The notes: generated by a model from the letters alone, not told the origin. A stretch of DNA of 64,000 nucleotides from an uncultured Bacteroidales bacterium (GCA_946414805.1 CAMKPZ010000001.1:186001-250000); one strand, 5' to 3'. Shown: positions 25,440-35,666, counted from the stretch's first letter. Made by a program: numbers and translations.

Positions 25440-25892
25440 ATGAAACGTATTATAGTTATTTTGTGTTGCATTTGTTCGCTAATATGTGCAAATGCTCAAG
25501 GATACAATCATGAGAAGGTCGCACTTACAAACTTTCTCACCAGAATGTACCGTAATGCTCCATTTGAAGGAGTAAGAGTAGTGTCTGATTATGACCATAG
25601 TTATTTGCTTTCTGCTCTTACATTAGACCCCAAAAAGTATGATGATGAAAGTAAAATGAATCGAACTGCCTCCGTAAAAGCTATGTCGCAGGCAAACCGT
25701 TTCTTCAATGGTTCTGTCATAACAGATGACATGGTTCTAAAAGTTGTTTCGGAACCTCAACAAGACACAAAAGAAGTCATAGAGCTTATTAATGACAATT
25801 CCTTGGGATATGTTAAAGCGTTAGAATTGCTTACTACATTTCCCGACGACAATGACCGGCTGGTCTTCATGTTTTACAAACTAATAAAATAA
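25440..25892 (+). CDS. Small exported protein of unknown function
   Basis: 150 aa with a signal peptide (CCICSLICANAQ, cleavage near residue 20). The mature part contains NFLTRMYRNAPFEGVRVVSDYDHSYLL and no domain I can name. The start overlaps nothing but lies 1 base after the preceding stop, so it is part of the same operon. Confidence 0.75.
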   Translation: MKRIIVILCCICSLICANAQGYNHEKVALTNFLTRMYRNAPFEGVRVVSDYDHSYLLSALTLDPKKYDDESKMNRTASVKAMSQANRFFNGSVITDDMVLKVVSEPQQDTKEVIELINDNSLGYVKALELLTTFPDDNDRLVFMFYKLIK

Positions 25893-25898
25893 ATCTAT

Positions 25899-27485
25899 AT
25901 GAAAAGGTGTATTATCTCATTATTTTTTCTCTGCTTCTTATGCTCTATTTGTTATGGACAGGATATCAAATTGACCGTTTCTGGGCAAGGTTCAACTGAA
26001 CAGCAGGCTATAGATAATGCGTTGAGGAATGCTATTGAGCAAACATTTGGCTCTTTCGTTTCTGCCAATACCACCATCTTAGATGACGAGTTGGTAAAAG
26101 ATGAGATTGTTAGCGTCACCAAGGGCAATATTAAATCTTATAAAAAGATAGGTTCTATTGAAAAGAATGGGCAATTCGATGTCTCGTTGGAAGCAATTGT
26201 GGTTGTTGGAAATCTTGTAGAATATGCGAAAAGCAGAGGCTCAGAATGTGAGTTGAGTGGTAATGCTTTTACTGCTGAAATTCGTAGAGTAAAATTGAAC
26301 CAAAGTAATACGATTAGTGCATTACAGCATTTAACAACACAGTTGGCGGCAATTGCTGATAGAGGTTTGTTTGATTATACCTTAGAAGCCAATCCCTATG
26401 CGGACGGCTCGGTGGATATTAAAGTCAATGTTATCCCCAATGACAATTATAAGCATTTTAATGAACTAATTTCTTCTACTCTATTGTCGCTTTCATTAAC
26501 AAATGAGCAAGTCCAAAACATGGATAAGAAAGGAATAAAATGTAGCACAATAACATATAATACAGGTTCTATATATCGTCCCCAAAAAACGGAATATAAA
26601 TTATACAACTATGATTTACAGATAGGTGATTCTATTAACGAGATTCTTGCAAATGCCTTTATGAATTGTTACATAAAGGACAATCTGGGTAACGTATTTT
26701 TTGTGAGTGATGGCAACAGACGCCATATTGTACCTCTTGCGTCGTATGATGACAAATGGGGTATCTTATATGCTTTTCGCGAATCGTCAGATGTTTATAC
26801 TGAGTACTATACAAAATTATTGCGCAGGTATAGCTCATATAAATTAGAGAAGAATCCTGATCTCGAAGAATATGGCTTTAAGAACACCCCACGCTCTTTA
26901 CAAACAGATCCTTCTAAAATAATTAAGTGGAACGAGGCTGAATATAGGGAAATTCCTAAAGGATCATTCACCTGCAAAATTCAATATTCGCTTGAGGATT
27001 TAGAGAAAATAACAGGTCTAACTATTGAGAACGTGAAAGAAGATGAATTATATTATGTTCTAAAACAAAAAGTAATGAACACGCCACTTTCTTTGCAGAC
27101 GGATGCTGATATAAAGACCGTTGTAGAAATGCTTGCGACACTGCGGTTCTATAGATATTATAACTTAACGGACTTCGTTCTTAAAAAATTCATTTCTGAA
27201 GTGCCTTATATACGAAAAGGAGATTGTTATACTGTAAATGAGCAGATCGGTTTATGTGTGGATCCATTTAAACGAGGTAAAAAATTAGATGCCTTTGGAA
27301 ATTTAGTTAATGCCTTTTACTATATAGATAAAGTAACTTTATTGCCGGAGATTGTAAAATGTGAGAATAGAGCACTAAAAATTACAGATGTAGAACAAAA
27401 GCAGCGAAATCATGAACGACTTTTGGACGAAGCTACAGCAAATTGGACAAGTGAAACACTTGAGGAACGGCAAATGCTCCGTTAG
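25899..27485 (+). CDS. Exported protein with LPP20/FlgT_N-like domain
   Basis: 528 aa, signal peptide ending near FCLCSICYGQ (about residue 21). Residues 25-110 read like the LPP20/FlgT N-terminal domain: KLTVSGQGSTEQQAIDNALR then AIEQTFGSFVSANT, a fold shared by flagellar FlgT and several envelope lipoproteins that work with CsgG- or LpoB-like partners. The rest (about 110-528) is unassigned. Its 3' end overlaps the next gene. The domain call is by pattern only and needs a profile search. Confidence 0.72.
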   Translation: MKRCIISLFFLCFLCSICYGQDIKLTVSGQGSTEQQAIDNALRNAIEQTFGSFVSANTTILDDELVKDEIVSVTKGNIKSYKKIGSIEKNGQFDVSLEAIVVVGNLVEYAKSRGSECELSGNAFTAEIRRVKLNQSNTISALQHLTTQLAAIADRGLFDYTLEANPYADGSVDIKVNVIPNDNYKHFNELISSTLLSLSLTNEQVQNMDKKGIKCSTITYNTGSIYRPQKTEYKLYNYDLQIGDSINEILANAFMNCYIKDNLGNVFFVSDGNRRHIVPLASYDDKWGILYAFRESSDVYTEYYTKLLRRYSSYKLEKNPDLEEYGFKNTPRSLQTDPSKIIKWNEAEYREIPKGSFTCKIQYSLEDLEKITGLTIENVKEDELYYVLKQKVMNTPLSLQTDADIKTVVEMLATLRFYRYYNLTDFVLKKFISEVPYIRKGDCYTVNEQIGLCVDPFKRGKKLDAFGNLVNAFYYIDKVTLLPEIVKCENRALKITDVEQKQRNHERLLDEATANWTSETLEERQMLR

Positions 27486-28296
27486 ACTTTTAGGACTTCT
27501 TTTCTCATGCTTAGTTTCCTGCAACTCAAGCAAGAGCCTGCCGTCCTCCTCGAACACGGTAGGTTCTACTATTCCGTCTTCACATAAGCAATTGGAAGTA
27601 ATTAATGAGACGCCAACTTCTGTTACCGTCAAAGTTTCAGAAAACGAAACTGCTGCATCTTATGGAACAAGGAATTATGATAAAAGCAAAGAAGTACAGC
27701 TAAAAGACTTTACAGCCGAAAATTTCTCAAAATTTGATAGTACTGGTCATATCCCCATATTTACACCTACTGATGCACCTAACATCTTCACAGAAAGGCA
27801 CGGCGTTTACCGCGTGCTTGTCACAGACAAAGGCATAACAAAAATCATAGTAAATATGGTTGGTCTGTATCCTGCCGACAATAATCCCACAAAGAGATAC
27901 ATAAGATTTCGACTGAATAAATATCTTGATATTGAACATCGAGAAGAAGCATTACGGTTTCCAAAACAAGGCGGAGAAGTTGAATTTGAGTTCATCATTG
28001 ACAATGCCGGATTAAGCCACTATTTCGAAGGTGATTTTACCAACTTGGGAATAGATTACGATTTTGTTGCCGATGGAGAATTTGTTGGTATTCGTTCCTT
28101 TACGGATGTTGCAGCAAGTGGTCTATACTCGGTCAAATATAAGATAGTTATTCCACCTACTCGCATAGCTCGTACTCGTAAGGTATTTGCTTGTCATTGG
28201 AACTGTAGTTTTGGAACGTGCTTTTATGGGTATTTCAATTTGGTTGTAGTCCAAGATGGCTCTTCAGATGAAAAGCAGGTTATCTATGTAGGATAG
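27451..28296 (+). CDS. Lipoprotein of unknown function, last gene of the island operon
   Basis: 281 aa if it starts at the GTG 27451, which gives a compact lipoprotein signal: KHLRNGKCSVRLLGLLFSCLVSC, with the acylated Cys in LVSC. A TTG at 27460 would also work; the ATG at 27412 would give an unusually long n-region. All starts lie inside the preceding gene, implying coupled translation. The mature part begins with a Ser-rich tether (NSSKSLPSSSNTVGSTIPSS) and contains beta-rich sequence such as GEVEFEFIIDNAGLSHYFEG. No domain recognised. Confidence 0.75.
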   Translation: MKHLRNGKCSVRLLGLLFSCLVSCNSSKSLPSSSNTVGSTIPSSHKQLEVINETPTSVTVKVSENETAASYGTRNYDKSKEVQLKDFTAENFSKFDSTGHIPIFTPTDAPNIFTERHGVYRVLVTDKGITKIIVNMVGLYPADNNPTKRYIRFRLNKYLDIEHREEALRFPKQGGEVEFEFIIDNAGLSHYFEGDFTNLGIDYDFVADGEFVGIRSFTDVAASGLYSVKYKIVIPPTRIARTRKVFACHWNCSFGTCFYGYFNLVVVQDGSSDEKQVIYVG

Positions 28297-28375
28297 AGTT
28301 AATAGTTTTTGATTATTTTCCTAAGTTATTAGACAATCATCCTAAATTCGTTGACAGCCGGAATATAATTTTTTG

Positions 28376-28484
28376 TTTTGTCAGTTTTGTCAGTTTTGTC
28401 AGTTTCCATTGTATTTTGGTCAATTTGTTTGAGTTGCAAGCAGATCAATTAACCTCTAAACTGACAAAACTGACAAAACTGACA
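28376..28484. repeat. 27-bp perfect inverted repeat made of TTTTGTCAG words
   Basis: Left arm (28376-28405): three copies of ttttgtcag then ttt. Right arm (28458-28484): the reverse complement, aaactgac repeated. The spacer is 52 bases. The transcript could fold into a very long hairpin. It lies 80 bases after the last gene of the island operon. Confidence 0.9.
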
Positions 28485-28702
28485 TGCCTATTTTTATATT
28501 GCATTTTGCCATTTATGCCACTTTTGCCATTTCTGCCATGTCAAAATTCTTTCTTCTTTTACCCAGAATCGGATTCGGGGGTTCTTTAAATCGTTATATA
28601 TTCTTGTATATTCTTAGTGATTAGTTATCCATTACCGAACCAATTACCTTCCATTCTCGTTTGCATCGTGAACATCACTGTACCATGCAAATGTTATATT
28701 TA

Positions 28703-28732
28703 AAACGACCGCCTCAGTAGGGGCGGTCGTTT
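28703..28732. terminator. Bidirectional terminator between island operon and glyS
   Basis: AAACGACCGCC (28703-28713) pairs perfectly with GGCGGTCGTTT (28722-28732). It lies 42 bases past the glyS stop on the minus strand. Confidence 0.85.
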
Positions 28733-28774
28733 GTGTATAGCAGCTATGCTGCGTTGATAGGGACTTTGTCCGGT

Positions 28775-30346
28775 TTATTCCATCGTGTCCTCCATGGAGT
28801 TGCCGACGATCTTGCGGTAGAGCTCTTTCGGATCGGTCGCTTTGCGGATGATCTCATGCAGATCCTCGATCTTCACGCGGTCCTGGGTCATCGTGTCGCG
28901 GTAACGGACAGTGACGCAGCCGTCTTTCGGTGTGTCGTGATCGACGGTGATACAGAACGGTGTACCGACAGCGTCCTGACGGCGGTAACGCTTACCGATA
29001 GAGTCTTTCTCGTCGTATGCCACCTTGAAATCGAACTTGAGCTCATTCATGATCTCGCGCGCCTTCTCGGGCAGACCGTCTTTCTTTACCAACGGCATGA
29101 TACAAGCCTTGACCGGAGCGAGTACGGGCGGCAGGTGGAGTACCACACGTGTGTCTCCGCCTTCGAGAGCCTGCTCCTCGTACGCCGAGCACATGACGGA
29201 GAGGAACATACGGTCCACACCGATAGAGGTCTCGATGACATACGGCGTATAGGACTGGTTCAGCTCCGGATCGAAATACTCGATCTTCTTACCGGAGTAT
29301 TTGGCGTGCTGCGAGAGGTCGAAATTCGTGCGGCTGTGGATACCCTCCACCTCCTTGAAGCCGAACGGCATGAGGAACTCGATGTCCGTAGCGGCGTTGG
29401 CGTAGTGCGCCAGTTTGTCGTGATCATGGAAACGGTATTTCTCGTCGCCCAGTCCAAGCGCTTTGTGCCATTTGAGGCGGAACTGCTTCCAGTGCTCAAA
29501 CCATTTGAGTTCCTCACCCGGGCGGACGAAGAACTGCATCTCCATCTGCTCGAACTCGCGCATACGGAAGATGAACTGGCGTGCTACGATCTCGTTTCGG
29601 AAGGCCTTACCGATCTGCGCGATACCGAAGGGGATCTTCATGCGGCCGGTCTTCTGCACGTTGAGGAAATTGACGAAGATGCCCTGTGCCGTCTCCGGAC
29701 GGAGGTAGATCTTCATTGCACCGTCGGCAGTAGAACCCATTTCCGTGGAGAACATGAGGTTGAACTGGCGTACGTCGGTCCAGTTGCGGGTGCCGGAGAT
29801 CGGGCAGACGATCTCTTCGTCGAGGATAATCTGCTTGAGTTCGGCAAGGTTGTTGTCGTTCATCGCCTTGGCATAACGTGCGTGCAGTGCTTCGCGTTTG
29901 GCGATATGCTCTTTCACGCGTTCGTTGGTAGCCTTGAACATCTCCTCATCAAAACTCTCGCCGAAACGCTTGCGGGCCTTCTCTACCTCCTTGGCGATCT
30001 TCTCGTCGTATTTGGCAATCTGGTCCTCGATGAGGACATCGGCGCGGTACCGCTTCTTGGAGTCGCGGTTGTCGATCAGAGGATCGTTGAAAGCGTCCAC
30101 GTGTCCCGATGCCTTCCACGTGGTGGGGTGCATGAAGATAGCGGCGTCGATACCCACGATATTCTCATGCAGGAGGGTCATCGAGTCCCACCAGTAACGC
30201 TTGATATTGTTCTTCAACTCCACGCCGTTCTGACCATAGTCATACACGGCTCCCAGACCGTCGTAGATCTCACTGGACGGGAATACAAATCCGTACTCCT
30301 TGCAGTGCGCTACGATCTTCTTAAATGTTTCTTCTTGTGTTGCCAT
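28775..30346 (-). CDS. glyS: Glycyl-tRNA synthetase (homodimeric type)
   Basis: 523 aa from the ATG at 30344-30346. Class II synthetase of the eukaryote-like single-chain kind (alpha2), not the alpha2beta2 enzyme of E. coli. Blocks: GFVFPSSEIYDGLGAVYDYG at the N-terminus, RPETAQGIFVNF, motif 2 FRNEIVARQFIFRMREFEQME and motif 3 GVDRMFLSV, then the C-terminal anticodon domain from about 420. It charges tRNA-Gly. Complete. Separated from comM by 30 bases holding AATTGAG words. Confidence 0.97.
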   Translation of the reverse strand: MATQEETFKKIVAHCKEYGFVFPSSEIYDGLGAVYDYGQNGVELKNNIKRYWWDSMTLLHENIVGIDAAIFMHPTTWKASGHVDAFNDPLIDNRDSKKRYRADVLIEDQIAKYDEKIAKEVEKARKRFGESFDEEMFKATNERVKEHIAKREALHARYAKAMNDNNLAELKQIILDEEIVCPISGTRNWTDVRQFNLMFSTEMGSTADGAMKIYLRPETAQGIFVNFLNVQKTGRMKIPFGIAQIGKAFRNEIVARQFIFRMREFEQMEMQFFVRPGEELKWFEHWKQFRLKWHKALGLGDEKYRFHDHDKLAHYANAATDIEFLMPFGFKEVEGIHSRTNFDLSQHAKYSGKKIEYFDPELNQSYTPYVIETSIGVDRMFLSVMCSAYEEQALEGGDTRVVLHLPPVLAPVKACIMPLVKKDGLPEKAREIMNELKFDFKVAYDEKDSIGKRYRRQDAVGTPFCITVDHDTPKDGCVTVRYRDTMTQDRVKIEDLHEIIRKATDPKELYRKIVGNSMEDTME

Positions 30347-30362
30347 ACTATATATCAATTAT

Positions 30363-30385
30363 CGATTATTCAATTCTCAATTCAT
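30363..30385. repeat. CAATTCTCAATTC words at the comM stop
   Basis: Short attattcaattctcaattc run on the plus strand. The comM TGA stop (30377-30379) is one of its TGA units, as seen at other arrays. Confidence 0.7.
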
Positions 30386-31951
30386 CCGTTCCAGCGCGCG
30401 ATAAGAGACGGCTTCCAGCAGGTGTTTCTTCTGAATATCCGTCGCGCCGTCGATGTCGGCGATGGTCCGCGCCACCTTCAATATACGGTCGTATGCGCGT
30501 GCGGAGAGCCCCATCTTCGTCATGGAGAGTTCCAACAGGCGGTCGCTCTCCTCGTCGAGGCGGCAGTATTCGCGTACCATTCTGGCGTTCATCATCGCGT
30601 TGCAGTGCACGATGCGGCTGTGCTTGAAACGCTCGTTCTGTATCGCTCTGGCGCGCAGGACACGTTCGCGTATCGCAGCCGAAGTCTCGCCGGGCTGCGT
30701 GTCCCGCAGTTGTTCATACGGCACCGCTTCGATCTCGCACTGGATGTCAATCCGGTCCAACAACGGGCCGCTTATCCTGCCCAGATACCGGTGGATCTGT
30801 CCGGGCGTGCAGGTGCAGGGATGAGCAGGGTTGTTCTCGCCGTAATGTCCGCAGGGACAGGGGTTCATCGCCGCCACCAGCATGAAAGAGGCAGGGTAGT
30901 CCACGGTCTCTCTGGTGCGCGCCACCGTGATATGGCGGTCCTCCAGCGGCTGGCGCATGACCTCCAAGGCCGAGCGTTTGTATTCCGGCAGCTCGTCCAG
31001 AAACAAGACGCCGTTATGCGCGAGGCTGATCTCGCCCGGATGCGGGTTGGCACCTCCGCCGACGAGCGCTATATCCGTGATCGTATGATGCGGGCTGCGG
31101 AAAGGTCTCTCGACGATGAGCGAAGAGCCTGACGCTCCTTTGCGTTTGCCGGTGAGACCCGCAATGGAATGGATCTTCGTGGTCTCCAGCGCCTCTTCGA
31201 GCGTCAGCGGCGGCAGGATGGTAGGAATACGCTTGGCGATCATGCTCTTGCCGGCTCCCGGAGGCCCGACCATCAGCATGTTATGTCCGCCCGCAGCGGC
31301 AATCTCCACCGCCCGGCGTACCTTATACTGGCCCCGCACATCCGCGAAATCTATATCGGTAGGGAACGCCAGTTCGTCGAAGAGCGCCTGTGTGTCCACG
31401 TGCGTCGGCACGAACTTGTCGTCCGGATCCAACTCGTTTTTCACCTCGCCGTTCAGGAAGCGTATGACCTCCATCAGATCCTTCATGCCATAGACCTCAA
31501 GTCCCTCCACGACAGCCGCCTCTTCGGCATTGGCTTCCGGCAGGATGAGTCCTTTGAAGCCCTCCTTGCGTGCACATAAAGCGATGGGCAGTGCGCCGCG
31601 AATGGGTTGCAGCGATCCGTCCAGCGACAATTCGCCCATGATCATGTATCGCGCCAACAGGGCGGTCCGGACTTTCTCCGCTCCGGCTAACATGCCGACA
31701 GCCAGCGGCAGATCGAACGCCGAACCTTCTTTCTTCAGATCCGCCGGAGCCATGTTGATGGTGAAACTCCGCTGCAGGTTTTCCATCCCGTTCACGGTCA
31801 GCGCGGCGTTGATACGCTCGTGCGATTCCTTCACCGAAGCATCCGGCAGACCCACCAGCACAAAATCAAAACCGGGGACGGCGTGTACCTCAACCGTCAC
31901 CTCAGCAGCATTGATCCCAACCGGCGCAGCACTAAAAATCTTAACAAGCAT
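30377..31951 (-). CDS. comM: YifB/ComM family Mg-chelatase-like AAA+ ATPase
   Basis: 524 aa. N-terminal ChlI-type fold ([23 protein letters not shown]), Walker [10 protein letters not shown] near 222, Walker B LFLDELPE near 300, and the Cys-rich NPCPCGHYG block of ComM proteins. In Haemophilus and Vibrio ComM is a hexameric helicase that extends branch migration during natural transformation; whether this organism is competent is unknown. It has its own promoter at 31974-32004. Confidence 0.94.
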   Translation of the reverse strand: MLVKIFSAAPVGINAAEVTVEVHAVPGFDFVLVGLPDASVKESHERINAALTVNGMENLQRSFTINMAPADLKKEGSAFDLPLAVGMLAGAEKVRTALLARYMIMGELSLDGSLQPIRGALPIALCARKEGFKGLILPEANAEEAAVVEGLEVYGMKDLMEVIRFLNGEVKNELDPDDKFVPTHVDTQALFDELAFPTDIDFADVRGQYKVRRAVEIAAAGGHNMLMVGPPGAGKSMIAKRIPTILPPLTLEEALETTKIHSIAGLTGKRKGASGSSLIVERPFRSPHHTITDIALVGGGANPHPGEISLAHNGVLFLDELPEYKRSALEVMRQPLEDRHITVARTRETVDYPASFMLVAAMNPCPCGHYGENNPAHPCTCTPGQIHRYLGRISGPLLDRIDIQCEIEAVPYEQLRDTQPGETSAAIRERVLRARAIQNERFKHSRIVHCNAMMNARMVREYCRLDEESDRLLELSMTKMGLSARAYDRILKVARTIADIDGATDIQKKHLLEAVSYRALERMN

Positions 31952-31973
31952 ATCTCATTCCTGAAAATTCGTG

Positions 31974-32004
31974 CAAAGGTACTACAAATTTTTGAAACAT
32001 GCAA
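31974..32004 (-). promoter_or_regulatory. Promoter of comM
   Basis: Minus strand TTGCATG at 32004, 20 bases after TTG, then TACCTTTG (31981-31974). It is back to back with the YgjP/pfkA promoter 30 bases away. Confidence 0.85.
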
Positions 32005-32033
32005 GATTTTTATTATTTTTTTTCTCCTTTCCC

Positions 32034-32064
32034 TTGCTCATCTCGCAAAAAAGCAGTACCTTTG
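32034..32064 (+). promoter_or_regulatory. Promoter of the YgjP-like protease and pfkA
   Basis: TTG (32034-32036), 20 bases, TACCTTTG (32057-32064). Transcript start near 32071, which limits the possible start codons of the next gene. Confidence 0.85.
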
Positions 32065-32086
32065 TACCGCCAAACAGAACAGCCCA

Positions 32087-32809
32087 TTGATCCACCGTCT
32101 CAACGACATAGATATCGAGGTAGAGCGCAAGTTCATCCGCAGCATGCGTCTCTCCATCCTTCCGCCCGACGCGCGAGTACACCTCAGCGTCCCATTCTTC
32201 GTCTCCTCCGAGGCCGTGCAGTCGTTCTTGCTCAGCCGGTGGGAGTGGATATGCCGCAACCGCGAGAAGGTGCTCAACCGTCCCCGTCCGCAGCTGCCGG
32301 AGTATGTCTCCGGCGAACAGCATTACCTCTTCGGACGGCCGTACACGCTGCAACCGGAGTCTGTTACCTCAGGGGCGAATGCTGTTGTTCTTGAGGGGGA
32401 GACCATCATCATGCGCTGCCGTCCCAATAGTACCGTGGCGAACCGCAGAGCGCTTCTCCATGAGTGGTATCGTCCGCTCTTGCGCGCCCGGCTCACCGCC
32501 TTGGTCAGCCTATGGCTTGCGCGTCTGGGCGAAGCGCCTGTCGAATGGACGATCCGTCATATGCGGCGGGAATGGGGCAGTTGTGCGGCACGGAAACGGC
32601 GACTGGTCTTCAATCTGGATCTGGCGCGCGTGCCGGACGAGTGTATCGAATATGTGGTGGTGCATGAACTGACGCATCTGGCGGTTCAGAACCACGGTCC
32701 GGCTTTCCAGACGCTTATGACGCAGCGTCTGCCGAACTGGAAGAATTTACGCAAACAATTAAATAACAGTAGTTTATGGAATACAAGATCCAAACAATCG
32801 GAGTGCTGA
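32087..32809 (+). CDS. YgjP-like (M48-related, DUF45) metal-dependent hydrolase
   Basis: 240 aa with a TTG start at 32087, the only start after the promoter that keeps the conserved N-terminal strand ([20 protein letters not shown]). The next ATG, at 32144, would remove it. Zinc site HELTH near residue 205 with a second His in NHGPAF; the family block [21 protein letters not shown] precedes it. YgjP-type proteins are zinc proteases or hydrolases of uncertain substrate. The gene overlaps the start of pfkA by 34 bases. Confidence 0.88.
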   Translation: MIHRLNDIDIEVERKFIRSMRLSILPPDARVHLSVPFFVSSEAVQSFLLSRWEWICRNREKVLNRPRPQLPEYVSGEQHYLFGRPYTLQPESVTSGANAVVLEGETIIMRCRPNSTVANRRALLHEWYRPLLRARLTALVSLWLARLGEAPVEWTIRHMRREWGSCAARKRRLVFNLDLARVPDECIEYVVVHELTHLAVQNHGPAFQTLMTQRLPNWKNLRKQLNNSSLWNTRSKQSEC

Positions 32810-33759
32810 CCTCAGGCGGTGACGCTCCGGGAATGAATGCAGCTGTGCGCGCCGTGACGCGTGCGGCGATTGCCAGTAACATTCGCGTGAAGGCTATCTT
32901 CCGCGGCTATAAAGGTCTGATGGACGGCGAAGTGCAGGAGTTCACCACGCAGGATGTGAGCGGAATCATCCAGCGCGGAGGAACGATCCTCAAGTCCGCC
33001 CGCAGCGAAGAGTTCAAGACACCGGAAGGGCGCAAACGTGCCTACGAGACCATGCAGCGGGAGCTGATAGACGCGCTTGTCGTCATCGGAGGCGACGGCA
33101 CTTTCACCGGCGCAAGGCTCTTTGCGCAGGAGTATAATATCCCCGTGGTAGGCGTTCCCGGAACGATTGACAACGACCTCTGGGGCACCGATTCGACCAT
33201 CGGTTACGACACGGCGCTGAACACCATCACGGAGTGTGTGGACAAGTTACGCGACACCGGAACAAGCCATGAGCGGCTGTTTCTGGTAGAGGTCATGGGT
33301 CGTGACGCCGGTTTCCTGACACTCAATGCAGCTATCGCTGCCGGAGCAGAGGCGGCAATCATACCCGAGCGTGCTACGCTGGAGGAGCAGCTGGAGGCGG
33401 CTATCGGTCAAGGCAGACGCAAGCACAAGAACAGCGGAATAGTGCTGGTTCAGGAACATGCCATCCCCGGCGGAGCGCAGGCTGTAGCGAAAGTGATCGA
33501 ACAGTATCATCCCGAGTACGGCACGCGTGTGACGATCCTCGGTCACCTGCAGCGCGGCGGTTCGCCTACGGCGTTTGACCGCATCCTCGCTTCGCGGCTT
33601 GGCTGCGCCGCTGTGCAAGCTCTGCTGGACGAGCAGCGGTCGATCATGGTGGGGCTCCAGAACGGCGACGTCGTTTATGTGCCGCTCACCAAGGCTATCA
33701 AGGAGAAGAAAGATATCAAGGACGACAAATGGCAGGCTCTCCAGGTGCTGAGTCTGTAG
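32776..33759 (+). CDS. pfkA: ATP-dependent 6-phosphofructokinase
   Basis: 327 aa. Commits fructose 6-phosphate to glycolysis. [15 protein letters not shown] at 12-26, GGDGTFTGA near 105 (Gly in place of the Asp of PPi enzymes, so ATP use is expected), [10 protein letters not shown] near 130 and MGRDAGFL near 174. The start overlaps the YgjP-like gene. A perfect terminator follows 21 bases after the stop. Confidence 0.97.
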   Translation: MEYKIQTIGVLTSGGDAPGMNAAVRAVTRAAIASNIRVKAIFRGYKGLMDGEVQEFTTQDVSGIIQRGGTILKSARSEEFKTPEGRKRAYETMQRELIDALVVIGGDGTFTGARLFAQEYNIPVVGVPGTIDNDLWGTDSTIGYDTALNTITECVDKLRDTGTSHERLFLVEVMGRDAGFLTLNAAIAAGAEAAIIPERATLEEQLEAAIGQGRRKHKNSGIVLVQEHAIPGGAQAVAKVIEQYHPEYGTRVTILGHLQRGGSPTAFDRILASRLGCAAVQALLDEQRSIMVGLQNGDVVYVPLTKAIKEKKDIKDDKWQALQVLSL

Positions 33760-33780
33760 TCCGGGAGTAAGATCAAAATA

Positions 33781-33808
33781 AAGAACGCGCACACGCGTGC
33801 GCGTTCTT
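33781..33808. terminator. Terminator after pfkA
   Basis: AAGAACGCGCAC-acgc-GTGCGCGTTCTT, 12 perfect pairs around 4 bases. Confidence 0.9.
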
Positions 33809-33857
33809 CCCTAAATAGCCAGCCCAACAACCTACTGATTAGTACAAAAATCACCAC

Positions 33858-35666
33858 ATGAAACATCATTTATTTTTTAGCCTACGGGCACGATTACTGC
33901 TTCTTGCGCTGATAGTAAGCGCAACAACTCTGTATGCCGAAACCGTCAAGTTGAACGGTCTGTATTATTCGTTGGGTACGACTACGGCACAAGTGGTTAA
34001 AGACCAGAGTTCGGACAAGTCCGTCTATAAAGACTACACGACTGTTACTATCCCTGCGTCCGTGACATACAACGGCTATACGTATCCTGTAACGAGTATC
34101 GGGACAAGTGCGTTTGAGGCATTGACGAATCTGCAATCCGTTACTCTGCCGACATCTGTCATCACTATCGGAACGGATGCTTTCTACGGCTGCACGAAAT
34201 TAGGCTCCGTGAACTTGGAAGAAGGTCTGACGACCATCAACCTGCGTGCGTTCTATAACTGCCACCTGACGGAGATCACTGTTCCGAGTACGGTTACCTC
34301 TATCGGCAATGCCGCTTTCAAGGGCAATCCGACGACAACGATCGTCTGGAAACCGGCAGACTGCTCAATCGGTTCGGACAGCGAGGCACCGTTCTATAGC
34401 ACCAATTCGCAAGTGACCTCGTTTACTTTTGCGGACGGCGTAGAGGTAGTGCCTTCGTATATATGCAAAAACATGAACAAGATAGATACGATTGTGCTTC
34501 CGGCTTCGGTCAGCAGACTGGGTCAGTATGCTTTCATGAATTGCACGAACCTCAAATCCATTAACTTGCCTGCAACGCAAAAGACACTGCCTGTCAGTTT
34601 CTTGGAGGGCTGTACGGCGTTGGAGTCCATTGAATTACCGGCGACTTTGACCACTATTAGCGCAGATGCTTTCTACGGCTGCATGAAATTGGCGAACGTG
34701 CATCTGCATGAAGGATTGACAAGCATCGGTCTGCGTGCGTTCTATAACTGCCACCTAACGGAGATCACTATTCCGAGTACGGTTGCATCGATAGGCAATT
34801 CCGCTTTCAAGGGCAACCCGACGACTACTATTGTCTGGAAACCGGCAGACTGCTCTATCGGCTCGGACAGCGAGGCACCGTTCTATAGCACCAATTCGCA
34901 AGTGACATCGTTCACTTTTGCGGACGGCGTAGAGGTTGTGCCGGCATACATCTGCAAGAACATGAGCCTGTTGGATACAATTGTACTTCCGGCTTCGGTC
35001 AACAGACTTGGTCAATGTGCTTTCATGTATTGCACGAACCTCAAATCCATTAACTTGCCTGCAACGCAAAAGACACTGCCTGTCAGTTTCTTTGAGGGCT
35101 GTACCTCGTTGGAGTCCATTGAATTACCGGCAACCTTGACCACTATTAGCTCAGACGCTTTCTATAACTGCTCTGCTTTGAAGGCTATTCGGAACTATGC
35201 CATTACGCCACAAACGATCACCGAACGCACGGTGTATAACGTCAACAAACAGACCTGTATTCTATATGTGCCGATGGACTATATTGACCTCTATCAAGCC
35301 AAGGCGGTCTGGTGCGATTTCGCGAATATAATAGGTGTGGCAACCGACCTGCAGTTTGAGGAACAGACGGTGCAGGTAAGTTATCTGAAACAAGACGAAT
35401 CGCTCCATTATATGGAGGCGCAGAAATGGCAAGTGCCGCACGCTCCGCGTATTGAGGGCTTCACGTTCCTCAAATGGCAAGTGCTGCCCGGTGATCTGGC
35501 GGAGGGTATTGTGCTGCAAGCCGTCTATGAAGCCAACAACCCGACGGAGGCTCCGGCTGTTTATACGAATCCCGCCAACCACGCGCAGAAACTAATCAAG
35601 AACGGCAATGTGTATATTCTGAACGGCGACAAAACGTACACCGTTACAGGCCAAGAGGTAAAATAA
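33858..35666 (+). CDS. BspA-like leucine-rich repeat surface protein
   Basis: 602 aa with a signal peptide (to about residue 27, SATTLYAE). The body is LRR_5/BspA repeats: SIGTSAFEALTNLQSVTLP, TIGTDAFYGC and so on. Such proteins are exposed at the surface and often bind host or microbial ligands. A 489-bp (163-aa) unit is duplicated: the segment from about 34179 recurs from about 34668 with most residues identical. The C-terminal tail (KNGNVYILNGDKTYTVTGQEVK in part) has the form of a Bacteroidetes secretion or sorting tail. No promoter of the usual kind was found. Confidence 0.88.
   Translation: MKHHLFFSLRARLLLLALIVSATTLYAETVKLNGLYYSLGTTTAQVVKDQSSDKSVYKDYTTVTIPASVTYNGYTYPVTSIGTSAFEALTNLQSVTLPTSVITIGTDAFYGCTKLGSVNLEEGLTTINLRAFYNCHLTEITVPSTVTSIGNAAFKGNPTTTIVWKPADCSIGSDSEAPFYSTNSQVTSFTFADGVEVVPSYICKNMNKIDTIVLPASVSRLGQYAFMNCTNLKSINLPATQKTLPVSFLEGCTALESIELPATLTTISADAFYGCMKLANVHLHEGLTSIGLRAFYNCHLTEITIPSTVASIGNSAFKGNPTTTIVWKPADCSIGSDSEAPFYSTNSQVTSFTFADGVEVVPAYICKNMSLLDTIVLPASVNRLGQCAFMYCTNLKSINLPATQKTLPVSFFEGCTSLESIELPATLTTISSDAFYNCSALKAIRNYAITPQTITERTVYNVNKQTCILYVPMDYIDLYQAKAVWCDFANIIGVATDLQFEEQTVQVSYLKQDESLHYMEAQKWQVPHAPRIEGFTFLKWQVLPGDLAEGIVLQAVYEANNPTEAPAVYTNPANHAQKLIKNGNVYILNGDKTYTVTGQEVK

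Larger units (their letters stand above)
28297..28774. other. Non-coding stretch between the island and glyS
   Basis: No supported gene. It holds a 27-bp perfect inverted repeat (28376-28484), a run of tgccattt/tgccactt words (28508-28543), and a strong bidirectional terminator hairpin (28703-28732). Confidence 0.8.

Noticed and set aside
28733..31132. A 799-codon open frame on the plus strand opposite glyS and comM
   Set aside because: It mirrors two well-supported minus-strand genes; its Arg/His/Leu-rich product is typical of antisense frames in GC-rich DNA.
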